In this document: positions 16,598-23,228 of the stretch, in pieces | How the letters are laid out: every line of letters starts with the position of its first letter | Position numbering within the stretch: the stretch's first letter is position 1 | Position numbers and translations under genes: made by a program | Notes under the pieces: generated by a model | Database searches by the model: none | What the model was told of the DNA's origin: nothing | The model's input: only the letters and a program-made list of their open reading frames with translations | Assembly: GCA_938008555.1 (NCBI GenBank) | Contig: CALLKE010000032.1 | Coordinates: 1-29,701, forward strand | Origin: an uncultured Pedobacter sp. | GTDB lineage: Bacteria; Bacteroidota; Bacteroidia; Sphingobacteriales; Sphingobacteriaceae | DNA: 29,701 bases | Direction of reading: 5' to 3'

Positions 16598-17618
16598 AGG
16601 TATTGTTAATTATTAGTTCATCCAGTGCCGCTATCCATTTGGGATGATCATTCAGGCTTTCTACTAGCTGCACATGCTCACCCCCCAGTGCTTTAAATTC
16701 ATTGCCATATTCAACAGTTACTTCATAAATAGTTTCTAAACAATCAGCTACAAAAGCTGGGCATAAAACTAATAAGCGCTTAGCTCCTTTGTTGGCTAAT
16801 TCTTTAATTACTTCGCTGGTATAGGGTTTTACCCAGGGATCCGTACCTAAGCGAGATTGGAAGCAGACGGTGTACGTACTTTGGTTCAGGCTGAGTTTTT
16901 TTGCAATCAAGCGAGCAGTATCATAGCACTGAGCAGCATAACAGAATTGATTGTCATTCGTTAAAATATTGCAACAGTTGGGTGTTTTTAGGCAGTGTTT
17001 GTGTAAATGATCTCCACTTTTCAATTGACTTTCAGGTAATCCGTGAAAGCTAAATAGGATATGATCATACGTATCGGGGTGGTGTTTCTGTGCATTTTCT
17101 GCAAAAGTTTCAATCATTAACTCATTGTCATGAAAAGAGCTGATGAATGAGAGGTGAGGAATACTTTGCCACTTACTTACCACATTCATGACTTTTTCTA
17201 AAACAGAACCAGTACTCGCTGATGCATATTGAGGGAATAGCGGTAAAACTCGAATACTGCTAACTCGTGCATCTTTTAGTTTTTTTAATGCAGACTCGAT
17301 GGATGGATTTTGATAACGCATGGCTAATTCCACATGGTAATCATTTCCCAAGCGCTTCTTTAGCAAATTAGTTTGGATAATACTGTAATGTTTCAATGGG
17401 GATCCTGTTCGATCAGACCAGATTTCTTGATACAGTTTTGCTGATTTTGGAGCTCTAAAAGGAACTATCAATCCCTTGACCAGTAAAGTACGAGCCATCA
17501 GATTAACATCGATTACTCGTTCATCCATTAAAAACTCATTTAAGTATTTTCGAACATCTTTTGTTGATGTGCTATCTGGAGTACCTAAATTGACCAATAA
17601 AACGCCTTTTTTATTCAT
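16587..17618 (-). CDS. hemH: Ferrochelatase
   Basis: A 343-residue ferrochelatase that inserts Fe(II) into a porphyrin at the end of haem synthesis. Signatures: GVLLVNLGTPDS (5-16), the WSDRTGSPL segment (67-75), the catalytic-site FSFHGLPESQL with His192, and the later FQSRLGTDPWVKPYT and PAFVADCLETIYE (the Glu helps proton abstraction). Whether the product is protohaem or coprohaem cannot be decided here. The frame extends to 17639, but the ATG at 17618 gives the conserved N-terminus. A TATCTTTG box is at 17628-17635, 9 bases upstream. The 3' end overlaps the stop of the convergent HEXXH gene by 11 bases. Confidence 0.95.
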   Translation of the reverse strand: MNKKGVLLVNLGTPDSTSTKDVRKYLNEFLMDERVIDVNLMARTLLVKGLIVPFRAPKSAKLYQEIWSDRTGSPLKHYSIIQTNLLKKRLGNDYHVELAMRYQNPSIESALKKLKDARVSSIRVLPLFPQYASASTGSVLEKVMNVVSKWQSIPHLSFISSFHDNELMIETFAENAQKHHPDTYDHILFSFHGLPESQLKSGDHLHKHCLKTPNCCNILTNDNQFCYAAQCYDTARLIAKKLSLNQSTYTVCFQSRLGTDPWVKPYTSEVIKELANKGAKRLLVLCPAFVADCLETIYEVTVEYGNEFKALGGEHVQLVESLNDHPKWIAALDELIINNTSKK

Positions 17619-17627
17619 ACTAGAATG

Positions 17628-17635
17628 CAAAGATA
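17628..17635 (-). promoter_or_regulatory. Bacteroidota -7 box (TATCTTTG) for hemH
   Basis: The minus-strand TATCTTTG matches TAnnTTTG and ends 9 bases before the hemH ATG, predicting a leader of only a few bases. Confidence 0.55.
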
Positions 17636-17919
17636 GCACCTATGGTTGGAAAATATATCTATTTAAGGTTTGTATTAGCTGAGTTTTATAACTATTGAGG
17701 TCATTGGGCACATTTGGAGTATGATCTTTTGACGAAAGAGCCAATGCTATAATTGGCTGTAAGGCATATCGATTATAGGTTAGATTTTGGATATCTAGAT
17801 AAAGATTTAGACTAAAGTTGCGGAGGTATGTTTTTTATCTACTCGCACATCTACCTGATAACCTATCCTTGTTTAATGGAGTATGGTGGTGATACACTAC
17901 CCTGACTCTGGAAAAGAAT
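17636..17919. other. Gene-free stretch between hemH and ispH
   Basis: I see no convincing gene in about 300 bases upstream of hemH. It holds a 7-bp hairpin, AGCCAAT/ATTGGCT at 17739-17758 with a 6-base loop, which could be the ispH transcript's terminator although it lies about 160 bases past the ispH stop and lacks a T-run. The rest is AT-rich without other clear structure. Confidence 0.5.
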
Positions 17920-18768
17920 TTAAAAAAGCTCTAGTTTTTTCTTTACCTCATTCATTAACCACATTGGGGTAGATGTAGCACCGCATATGCCCACCCGATC
18001 ATTGGGTTTGAACATGCTTGGCTTAAGTTCTTCTGAATGGGAGATGAAGTAGGTGTTGGGATTATGCTGGCGACATACCTCATAAAGAACTTTCCCATTT
18101 GATGATTTTTTCCCAGACACGAATATGATACGATCGAAGTTTTTTACAAAATGGCGGAGCTCCTCATTTCGATTGGAGACCTGTCGGCAAATGGTATCAT
18201 TGGCTTTTAGTGTATAGCCGCGATTAATGAGCTCATCTTTTATTTGGTAAAATTTGTCAGTGCTTTTGGTTGTTTGACTATAAAGGGTGATTTCTTGAGG
18301 AAGCTCGATATTGTCTAATTCATTTATGTCCTGGAAAACAAGTGCACTGTTATTAGTTTGTCCCTGTAAACCAATAACCTCTGCATGTCCGTGCTTGCCA
18401 AAAATTACAATTCTCTCCTGATTGTCGTACGAATTTTTGATGCGATTTTGAAGCTTCAAGACAACAGGACACGATGCATCAATCAAGGTGATATTATTTT
18501 GGAGCGCTATTTTATAGGTTTCGGGAGCTTCGCCATGTGCGCGTATGAGCACCTTCTCGCCCCTCAAACTTTTTAAATCATGATTGGATATAATACGAAG
18601 CCCTTTATTTTTCAGGCGTTCTACTTCTTCATCATTGTGTACAATATCACCTAAACAATACAGATAGCCTTCGGTAGATAGTATCTCTTCAGCCATGTCA
18701 ATGGCGTAAACAACTCCAAAACAAAAACCAGAATTAGGATCAATAGATACCTGTAAGTGATAGCTCAT
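17920..18768 (-). CDS. ispH: 4-hydroxy-3-methylbut-2-enyl diphosphate reductase
   Basis: A 282-residue iron-sulfur enzyme making IPP and DMAPP in the last step of the MEP isoprenoid pathway. The three [4Fe-4S] cysteines are Cys16 (NSGFCFGV), Cys100 (DASCPVV) and Cys194 (DTICRQVSNR). Other signatures are GDIVHN (40-45), RAHGE (76-80), GKHGHAE (124-130) and GATSTP near the end. The open frame reaches 18855 and would overlap the tsaB stop, but the ATG at 18768 gives the family-typical start MSYHLQVSIDPNSG. A TATTTTTG box lies 7 bases before that ATG, so it may be transcribed on its own as well as from the rpmH operon. Confidence 0.96.
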   Translation of the reverse strand: MSYHLQVSIDPNSGFCFGVVYAIDMAEEILSTEGYLYCLGDIVHNDEEVERLKNKGLRIISNHDLKSLRGEKVLIRAHGEAPETYKIALQNNITLIDASCPVVLKLQNRIKNSYDNQERIVIFGKHGHAEVIGLQGQTNNSALVFQDINELDNIELPQEITLYSQTTKSTDKFYQIKDELINRGYTLKANDTICRQVSNRNEELRHFVKNFDRIIFVSGKKSSNGKVLYEVCRQHNPNTYFISHSEELKPSMFKPNDRVGICGATSTPMWLMNEVKKKLELF

Positions 18769-18774
18769 CGTGCC

Positions 18775-18782
18775 CAAAAATA
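18775..18782 (-). promoter_or_regulatory. Bacteroidota -7 box (TATTTTTG) for ispH
   Basis: The minus-strand TATTTTTG matches TAnnTTTG and lies between tsaB and ispH, ending 6 bases before the ATG. This supports the shorter ispH start and an internal promoter. Confidence 0.5.
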
Positions 18783-18841
18783 CGAAAATATCAAGTGTGT
18801 TGCTTTTTCGAAGATAATTTGTGGGGGAGCTAGAATCTATT

Positions 18842-19546
18842 TTAGCTTGAGACATTGGGTTTTGTAGGTATGAAATCTTTCAGATAGTAAGGTTCAAAAT
18901 AGGCCACGTCTTCTATATCTCCAGATTTTAATTTTTGTTCTGCGAGAACACCCAAATAAGAGGCTGAATTTTCGAATTCGATGAAAGTGGTGTTGGGCCG
19001 ATGACTATACAATGGCTTGCACTTCTCAGCACCATCTCCAAAGAATAGAATGGTGTGGTTCTTCAGATACTTGTCAAAAGATGTTTCATCTAAAATTTTG
19101 GCCTGAATGTTTTCTATTGTTGCTAGATCCCTATCAAAAAGTGCAGTATATACTTCCATTCTTCGGGCATCAATCATGGGGCACAAAAGCGTTTTTTCGT
19201 TTCTTAAAGAAGTTTTTTCTAGTAAACCTGCTGCCATTGCTTGGAGTGTATTTACAGCAATCAGTGGGATATCTAGTGCAAAACAAAGCCCTTTTGCTGT
19301 GGATACTCCAATACGTAATCCTGTGTAAGATCCTGGCCCTTGGCTAACTGCTACAGCAGTTAAGTTGCTATACGTTTTCCCAGTTAAGTGCATCAACTCG
19401 TCAATAAACAAGGTGACATGGCTAGCATGAATGTTATGCTCGTTTAACTCTTTTTTAGAAAGAATCAAACCATCTTCGGCCAAAGCTAACGAACACGATG
19501 TAGTTGCGGTTTCAATGAGTAAGATTAGATTGCTTGCTTTTTGCAT
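18842..19546 (-). CDS. tsaB: tRNA t6A37 threonylcarbamoyltransferase accessory subunit TsaB
   Basis: A 234-residue member of the ASKHA-fold TsaB family, partner of TsaD and TsaE in making N6-threonylcarbamoyladenosine at position 37 of ANN-decoding tRNAs. The N-terminus ILLIETATTSCSLAL (8-22) is the phosphate-1-like strand, and SQGPGSYTGLRIG (68-80) is the hallmark TsaB segment. The PMIDARRMEVY segment, conserved among TsaB proteins, is also present. The frame extends upstream to 19627, but that extension overlaps the yidD gene; the ATG at 19546 gives the conserved start. It follows yidD by 52 bases in the same direction. Confidence 0.94.
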   Translation of the reverse strand: MQKASNLILLIETATTSCSLALAEDGLILSKKELNEHNIHASHVTLFIDELMHLTGKTYSNLTAVAVSQGPGSYTGLRIGVSTAKGLCFALDIPLIAVNTLQAMAAGLLEKTSLRNEKTLLCPMIDARRMEVYTALFDRDLATIENIQAKILDETSFDKYLKNHTILFFGDGAEKCKPLYSHRPNTTFIEFENSASYLGVLAEQKLKSGDIEDVAYFEPYYLKDFIPTKPNVSS

Positions 19547-19598
19547 AGTCGTACGTATATATGAAGTCTTCTTTCTGAAGAAAATCAAGGGGATGCTT

Positions 19599-19835
19599 TT
19601 ATGGTACAAGATCCTCACCATGCCCACCCCATGGATGACAACGTATCAATCGCTTGAAGGTTAGCCACGAACCCTTAAATGGTCCATGTTTTTTTAAGGC
19701 AATGATGCCATATTCAGAGCATGTGGGTGTATACCGGCACGAGACTCCTAGTAATGGAGATAAGAGGTACTGATAAACTCGTATCGATAGTAAAAAAAAA
19801 CATCCAATGGCCAATCTGATGAAACGAATAATCAC
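19599..19835 (-). CDS. yidD: Membrane protein insertion efficiency factor YidD
   Basis: A 78-residue peripheral inner-membrane protein that helps YidC insert membrane proteins. The N-terminus is an amphipathic/hydrophobic helix; the signatures CRYTPTCSEY (33-42) and RCHPWGGHG (65-73) are diagnostic. The start codon is GTG at 19835 and overlaps the rnpA stop in GTGA, implying translational coupling. The rpmH-rnpA-yidD order is conserved across many bacteria, though here yidC does not follow and tsaB comes next. Confidence 0.96.
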   Translation of the reverse strand: MIIRFIRLAIGCFFLLSIRVYQYLLSPLLGVSCRYTPTCSEYGIIALKKHGPFKGSWLTFKRLIRCHPWGGHGEDLVP

Positions 19836-20206
19836 GATGCTAAGTAAGAGTTTTTTAATTTCTCAAAAGCAGATAGCATTTTTTTTTCCATATAATGATA
19901 TTCAGAGATCTCTTTGCCGACATAGGTAATCCCTAACAGAATGGATTTGTATTCTAGGAACGAGTAAAGAAATTCTGATTTGTGTAAACGATAAATTTCA
20001 CGCATTCGTCGTTTAAGTAAATTTCTATCAACAGCTCTCTTGAAATTCCGTTTTGGGACATTGATCACAACCTGAGCAGGAGTTGAAAGCGCTTTGGTAA
20101 GCCAAACAATACGAAAAGGATATAAAATAAGAGAAGAACCATTGTGAAAAAGGTCAGTTAAAAACTTTTTATTACACAATCGTTCTTCTTTATGAAAAGT
20201 ATACAT
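19832..20206 (-). CDS. rnpA: Ribonuclease P protein component
   Basis: A 124-residue basic protein subunit of RNase P, which with the catalytic RNA trims the 5' leader of pre-tRNAs. The RNR motif is KRAVDRNLLKRRMREIYR, with RNLLKRRMRE at 61-70, and FTHKEER-like TFHKEERLCN opens the protein as usual. It lies 79 bases downstream of rpmH and overlaps yidD by four bases. The ATG at 20206 fits the family start. Confidence 0.95.
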   Translation of the reverse strand: MYTFHKEERLCNKKFLTDLFHNGSSLILYPFRIVWLTKALSTPAQVVINVPKRNFKRAVDRNLLKRRMREIYRLHKSEFLYSFLEYKSILLGITYVGKEISEYHYMEKKMLSAFEKLKNSYLAS

Positions 20207-20285
20207 GGTCGATTACTTTAGCCTATTTGAAAGACTATATTAATCTGAAATTTTGCTTACTCTGACTATAGAGTAGGGATCAAAA

Positions 20286-20444
20286 TTATGATTTATGACG
20301 TCCCTCGTCAGATACAGATAATCTCTTTCTGCCTTTGGCTCTTCTGGAAGCTAATACTCTTCTTCCATTAGCAGAGCTCATGCGCTCTCTAAAACCATGC
20401 TTATTTCTTCTTTTTCTCTGCGAAGGTTGGAATGTTCTTTTCAT
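20286..20444 (-). CDS. rpmH: Ribosomal protein bL34
   Basis: A 52-residue, very basic large-subunit ribosomal protein. The reading is MKRTFQPSQRKRRNKHGFRE at the start, then RMSSANGRRVLASRRAKGRK and a short tail RLSVSDEGRHKS, matching the bL34 family, which is usually 44-53 residues. It is first in the run rpmH-rnpA-yidD. A promoter with both Bacteroidota elements lies 35 bases upstream of the ATG. Confidence 0.98.
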   Translation of the reverse strand: MKRTFQPSQRKRRNKHGFRERMSSANGRRVLASRRAKGRKRLSVSDEGRHKS

Positions 20445-20478
20445 GATGTTGGATAAATCAGCTTTTAAAGCGAGGTCG

Positions 20479-20510
20479 CAAATATAAGGCTGTTTTTTTG
20501 AAAATCAAAA
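20479..20510 (-). promoter_or_regulatory. rpmH promoter (TTTTG, 19-base spacer, TATATTTG)
   Basis: On the minus strand, TTTTG (20510-20506) is followed after 19 bases by TATATTTG (20486-20479), fitting the Bacteroidota -33/-7 pattern TTTG...TAnnTTTG. It is the best two-element promoter in the window and should drive rpmH-rnpA-yidD. Confidence 0.7.
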
Positions 20511-20540
20511 TAAGGCAAAAGGTTTTTACGTATCAGAACA

Positions 20541-22277
20541 TTAAACACCTAAGTCGTGCATCATCGTTGTAACTTTTGTAGCGAGCATTTTATCAATTTC
20601 ATTGAACATTTTTTTATCGGGCAAATCGGCCTTCACACTGCAGTAGAATTTAATTTTAGGTTCTGTTCCAGATGGACGTGCAGAGATAATGCTGCCATCG
20701 GCGGTGATGAATTGCAATACATCTGACTTAGGAAAATCAAGATTACTTATTGCTCCCGTGAGCAGATTTGTTTGCTTACCCATTTCATAGTCTCTTAGTT
20801 CAATTACTTTTGAATCTCCTAAGCTTTTAGGAGTATTGGTTCTAAAGGTTTGCATCATCGTTTTGATCTCTTCAGTTCCTGTTTTACCTTTTTTTGTGAT
20901 TGAGAGCAGTGTTTCTTTGTACAGTCCATATTGTTGGTACATATCCAGCAGGGCATCATATAAACTGATGCCTTGATCTTTGTAGAAGGCAGTCATTTCA
21001 GCGATGAAGGCACAGGATATGATTGCATCTTTGTCTCTTACCAACTCACCGATTAAGAATCCATAGCTTTCCTCACCGCCGCCGATAAAGGTTTTTTTAC
21101 CCTGTAACGCAGTTATTAATTCACCGATGAACTTAAATCCTGTTAAGGTGTTGTAGCATGTTACATGCTTGGAGTCGGCTATTTTTTCAATGAGTTGAGT
21201 TGTTACGATCGTTCTTACGATGTATTCTTTCCCTGTTAGCTTTCCTCTTTTTTCCCATGCTGTGAGTAGATAATTTGTTAATAAGCTCGCTGTTTGATTC
21301 CCATTGAGGAGGATAAATTCGCCCTCATGGTTTTTAATAGCAATCCCTACGCGATCGGCATCGGGGTCGGTGGCTAGCACGAGATCGGCATTTATTGCTT
21401 TGGCTTTTGCTATGGCTAGGGTTAATGCTTCTTTCTCTTCAGGATTTGGATATACTACTGTTGGGAAATTACCGTCGGGTTTGGTTTGTTCCTCTACCAA
21501 AGCGATACTTTTGAATCCAAAACGTTGTAAAGCTTGAGGGGCAAGTGTGATTCCTGTTCCATGAATAGGGGAGTATACAATTTTAAGATCCTTTTGACGA
21601 TGAATGGCGTCCTGAGAAAGGGACAGCTTGACGATGCCATCTAAATATGAATGGTCTACTTGTTCGTCAATTATTCGAATGTTTTGATTGATGCGTTTAA
21701 AATGGACATCATCAATACTTTTGATTTTAGCGACTTCTTGCATTACGAGTTCGTCATCAGGAGCTGTTAATTGGCCACCATCTGCTCCATATGCTTTGTA
21801 GCCATTGTATTCTTTTGGATTGTGTGATGCGGTGATGACTACCCCTCCTTGGCACTTCAATGTCCGTACGGCGAAAGATAGGGCAGGTGTTGGCCGTAAT
21901 TCTTTGAACATGTGAACAATGATTCCATTGGCAGAGAATACATCAGCGGTGATTTTTGCAAAGAAATCGGAATTGTTCCGGCTATCATGTGCTATTGCAA
22001 CATGAATGGCATCATTAGGATATTTCTTTTTCAAATAATTACTTAATCCTTGGGTGGCAGCGCCAATGGTATATTGGTTGATTCGATTGGTCCCCGGACC
22101 CATTATTCCGCGAAGCCCGCCGGTACCAAATTCAAGATCCTTGTAGAAAGCATCGGTGAGTTCAGCATATGCTTTGTTATCCACTAATTTTTGGATCTGT
22201 TTTTTGGTTTCGGTATCATAGTTTCCTTGTAACCAATGATTTATTTTTTCTGAGAGGGTATTATCTAAAGTTTGCAT
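20541..22277 (-). CDS. Phosphoglucomutase/phosphomannomutase-type phosphohexomutase
   Basis: A 578-residue alpha-D-phosphohexomutase interconverting sugar 1- and 6-phosphates, linking glycolysis to nucleotide-sugar and glycogen synthesis. Four-domain signatures are all present: FGTGGLRG (50-57), the phosphoserine loop TASHNPKEYNG with Ser151, the metal loop DPDADR (304-309), the sugar loop GGEESYGF and the phosphate loop RPSGTEPKIKFY. Length fits the PGM2-like bacterial group (about 570-580). The open frame starts at a GTG two codons upstream; the ATG at 22277 is preferred. A TACATTTG box lies at 22330-22337, between it and the oxygenase gene. Confidence 0.94.
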   Translation of the reverse strand: MQTLDNTLSEKINHWLQGNYDTETKKQIQKLVDNKAYAELTDAFYKDLEFGTGGLRGIMGPGTNRINQYTIGAATQGLSNYLKKKYPNDAIHVAIAHDSRNNSDFFAKITADVFSANGIIVHMFKELRPTPALSFAVRTLKCQGGVVITASHNPKEYNGYKAYGADGGQLTAPDDELVMQEVAKIKSIDDVHFKRINQNIRIIDEQVDHSYLDGIVKLSLSQDAIHRQKDLKIVYSPIHGTGITLAPQALQRFGFKSIALVEEQTKPDGNFPTVVYPNPEEKEALTLAIAKAKAINADLVLATDPDADRVGIAIKNHEGEFILLNGNQTASLLTNYLLTAWEKRGKLTGKEYIVRTIVTTQLIEKIADSKHVTCYNTLTGFKFIGELITALQGKKTFIGGGEESYGFLIGELVRDKDAIISCAFIAEMTAFYKDQGISLYDALLDMYQQYGLYKETLLSITKKGKTGTEEIKTMMQTFRTNTPKSLGDSKVIELRDYEMGKQTNLLTGAISNLDFPKSDVLQFITADGSIISARPSGTEPKIKFYCSVKADLPDKKMFNEIDKMLATKVTTMMHDLGV

Positions 22278-22329
22278 ATGCACATGTCTTGGAAAAGAAG
22301 TAATACATGAATCTTTTTACAATCAGGTA

Positions 22330-22337
22330 CAAATGTA
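22330..22337 (-). promoter_or_regulatory. Bacteroidota -7 box (TACATTTG) for the phosphohexomutase gene
   Basis: The minus-strand TACATTTG matches TAnnTTTG, 52 bases before the ATG and just past the oxygenase stop, indicating that the mutase is transcribed separately from the oxygenase. Confidence 0.5.
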
Positions 22338-22343
22338 GGTTTC

Positions 22344-22967
22344 TTAGTCTATTCTAGAACGAAGTATTTCGCTCCACGGGGGTACTATGCTTGGATCGTT
22401 TTGGTAGGAGAATCGAAAGTCACAACTCACGCGTGTATTGTCAGTACGATTGAAGTAGGTGCCATGTTTAAGCATGCCTCCATCCCAAAGCAATGCTTCG
22501 CCATATTTTAAGTTGAGGGGTTCGTATTGGTCAGAATTGTAGTTTGTCTCACAGTAGAGTGTTGAACTATCAAATACGTCGGTGAATGGGAGGTAGCAGT
22601 TGATTTGATCTGGTCGCCCGGTTACGTCGGCATCTCGATGGAAGTCGCTTACTGTTCCTGTTTCTGCTAAATGGACGCGCATTTTAGGATGCTTGGAGTA
22701 GCTTATTTTGTTGTCATAATGAGGTGCAATGATATCGGCTATCCATTGATGATAGATTTTATAAAATAAGGCGTCATCTGGTAAGTTTTGCATGATTTTT
22801 CGCAATAGTAGGTTGTCATCATAGCTCAGCTTTTCCTTGCCTGTTTGCTTTTTCCATACGCGATGTAGTTCATCTAGTTTGGGCACTTTAAATACATGGG
22901 CCTCTAATGCCTTGCGAAAAGGATAACGATCTGTATCGTATGATAAAACAATAAATTCTTCTCTCAT
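22344..22967 (-). CDS. StrG/phytanoyl-CoA-dioxygenase-like Fe(II)/2-oxoglutarate oxygenase
   Basis: A 207-residue putative non-haem iron oxygenase with a jelly-roll core. The facial triad is visible as HRD (His110, Asp112) and His168 (KHGTYFN); Arg179 in NTRVSCDFRF is a good 2-oxoglutarate anchor. The pattern HRD...INCYLPFTD...TLYCE...HG...N.TRVSCDFR matches the StrG-like group found in natural-product clusters. Such enzymes hydroxylate, desaturate or cyclise small molecules or peptides. No signal peptide. It lies downstream of the borosin methyltransferase on the same strand, 261 bases away with a strong hairpin in between, so a shared pathway is inferred from proximity only. It could instead be a stand-alone metabolic enzyme. 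Confidence 0.75.
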   Translation of the reverse strand: MREEFIVLSYDTDRYPFRKALEAHVFKVPKLDELHRVWKKQTGKEKLSYDDNLLLRKIMQNLPDDALFYKIYHQWIADIIAPHYDNKISYSKHPKMRVHLAETGTVSDFHRDADVTGRPDQINCYLPFTDVFDSSTLYCETNYNSDQYEPLNLKYGEALLWDGGMLKHGTYFNRTDNTRVSCDFRFSYQNDPSIVPPWSEILRSRID

Positions 22968-23118
22968 GCTCAGTAAGTGGAATATGTAATTATCTGAACC
23001 TTGACTATTTCATTTCCTTCGGTAGTGTTTAAGTGCTAGTACTTTTACGAATTTTTTAAATGAAAAGAATCACTCGGGCTTCTTCATTGACCAAGTATGG
23101 ATACAAACGAAATAGTCA

Positions 23119-23153
23119 AATTATGGGGGAGTCTGAGAAACTACCCCATAATT
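23119..23153 (-). terminator. Hairpin downstream of the methyltransferase gene
   Basis: Arms AATTATGGGG (23119-23128) and CCCCATAATT (23144-23153) pair over 10 bp; inside, AGT and ACT can extend the stem past one mismatch. It lies about 75 bases past the methyltransferase stop and probably ends its transcript, though only a weak T-rich tail follows. Confidence 0.55.
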
Positions 23154-23228
23154 GTTAATCCGTCAATTTTTAGGCTCTAGATATCTGATTTGGATAGATA
23201 ATAGTCCAAAGCGTGCCAATCGAAAAGA

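Noticed and set aside
18769..18855. Longer ispH start overlapping tsaB.
   Set aside because: The extra 29 residues are not typical of IspH and the TATTTTTG box lies inside that extension.
19012..19664. Several plus-strand open frames across tsaB and yidD.
   Set aside because: They are shadows of well-identified minus-strand genes and carry no motifs of their own.
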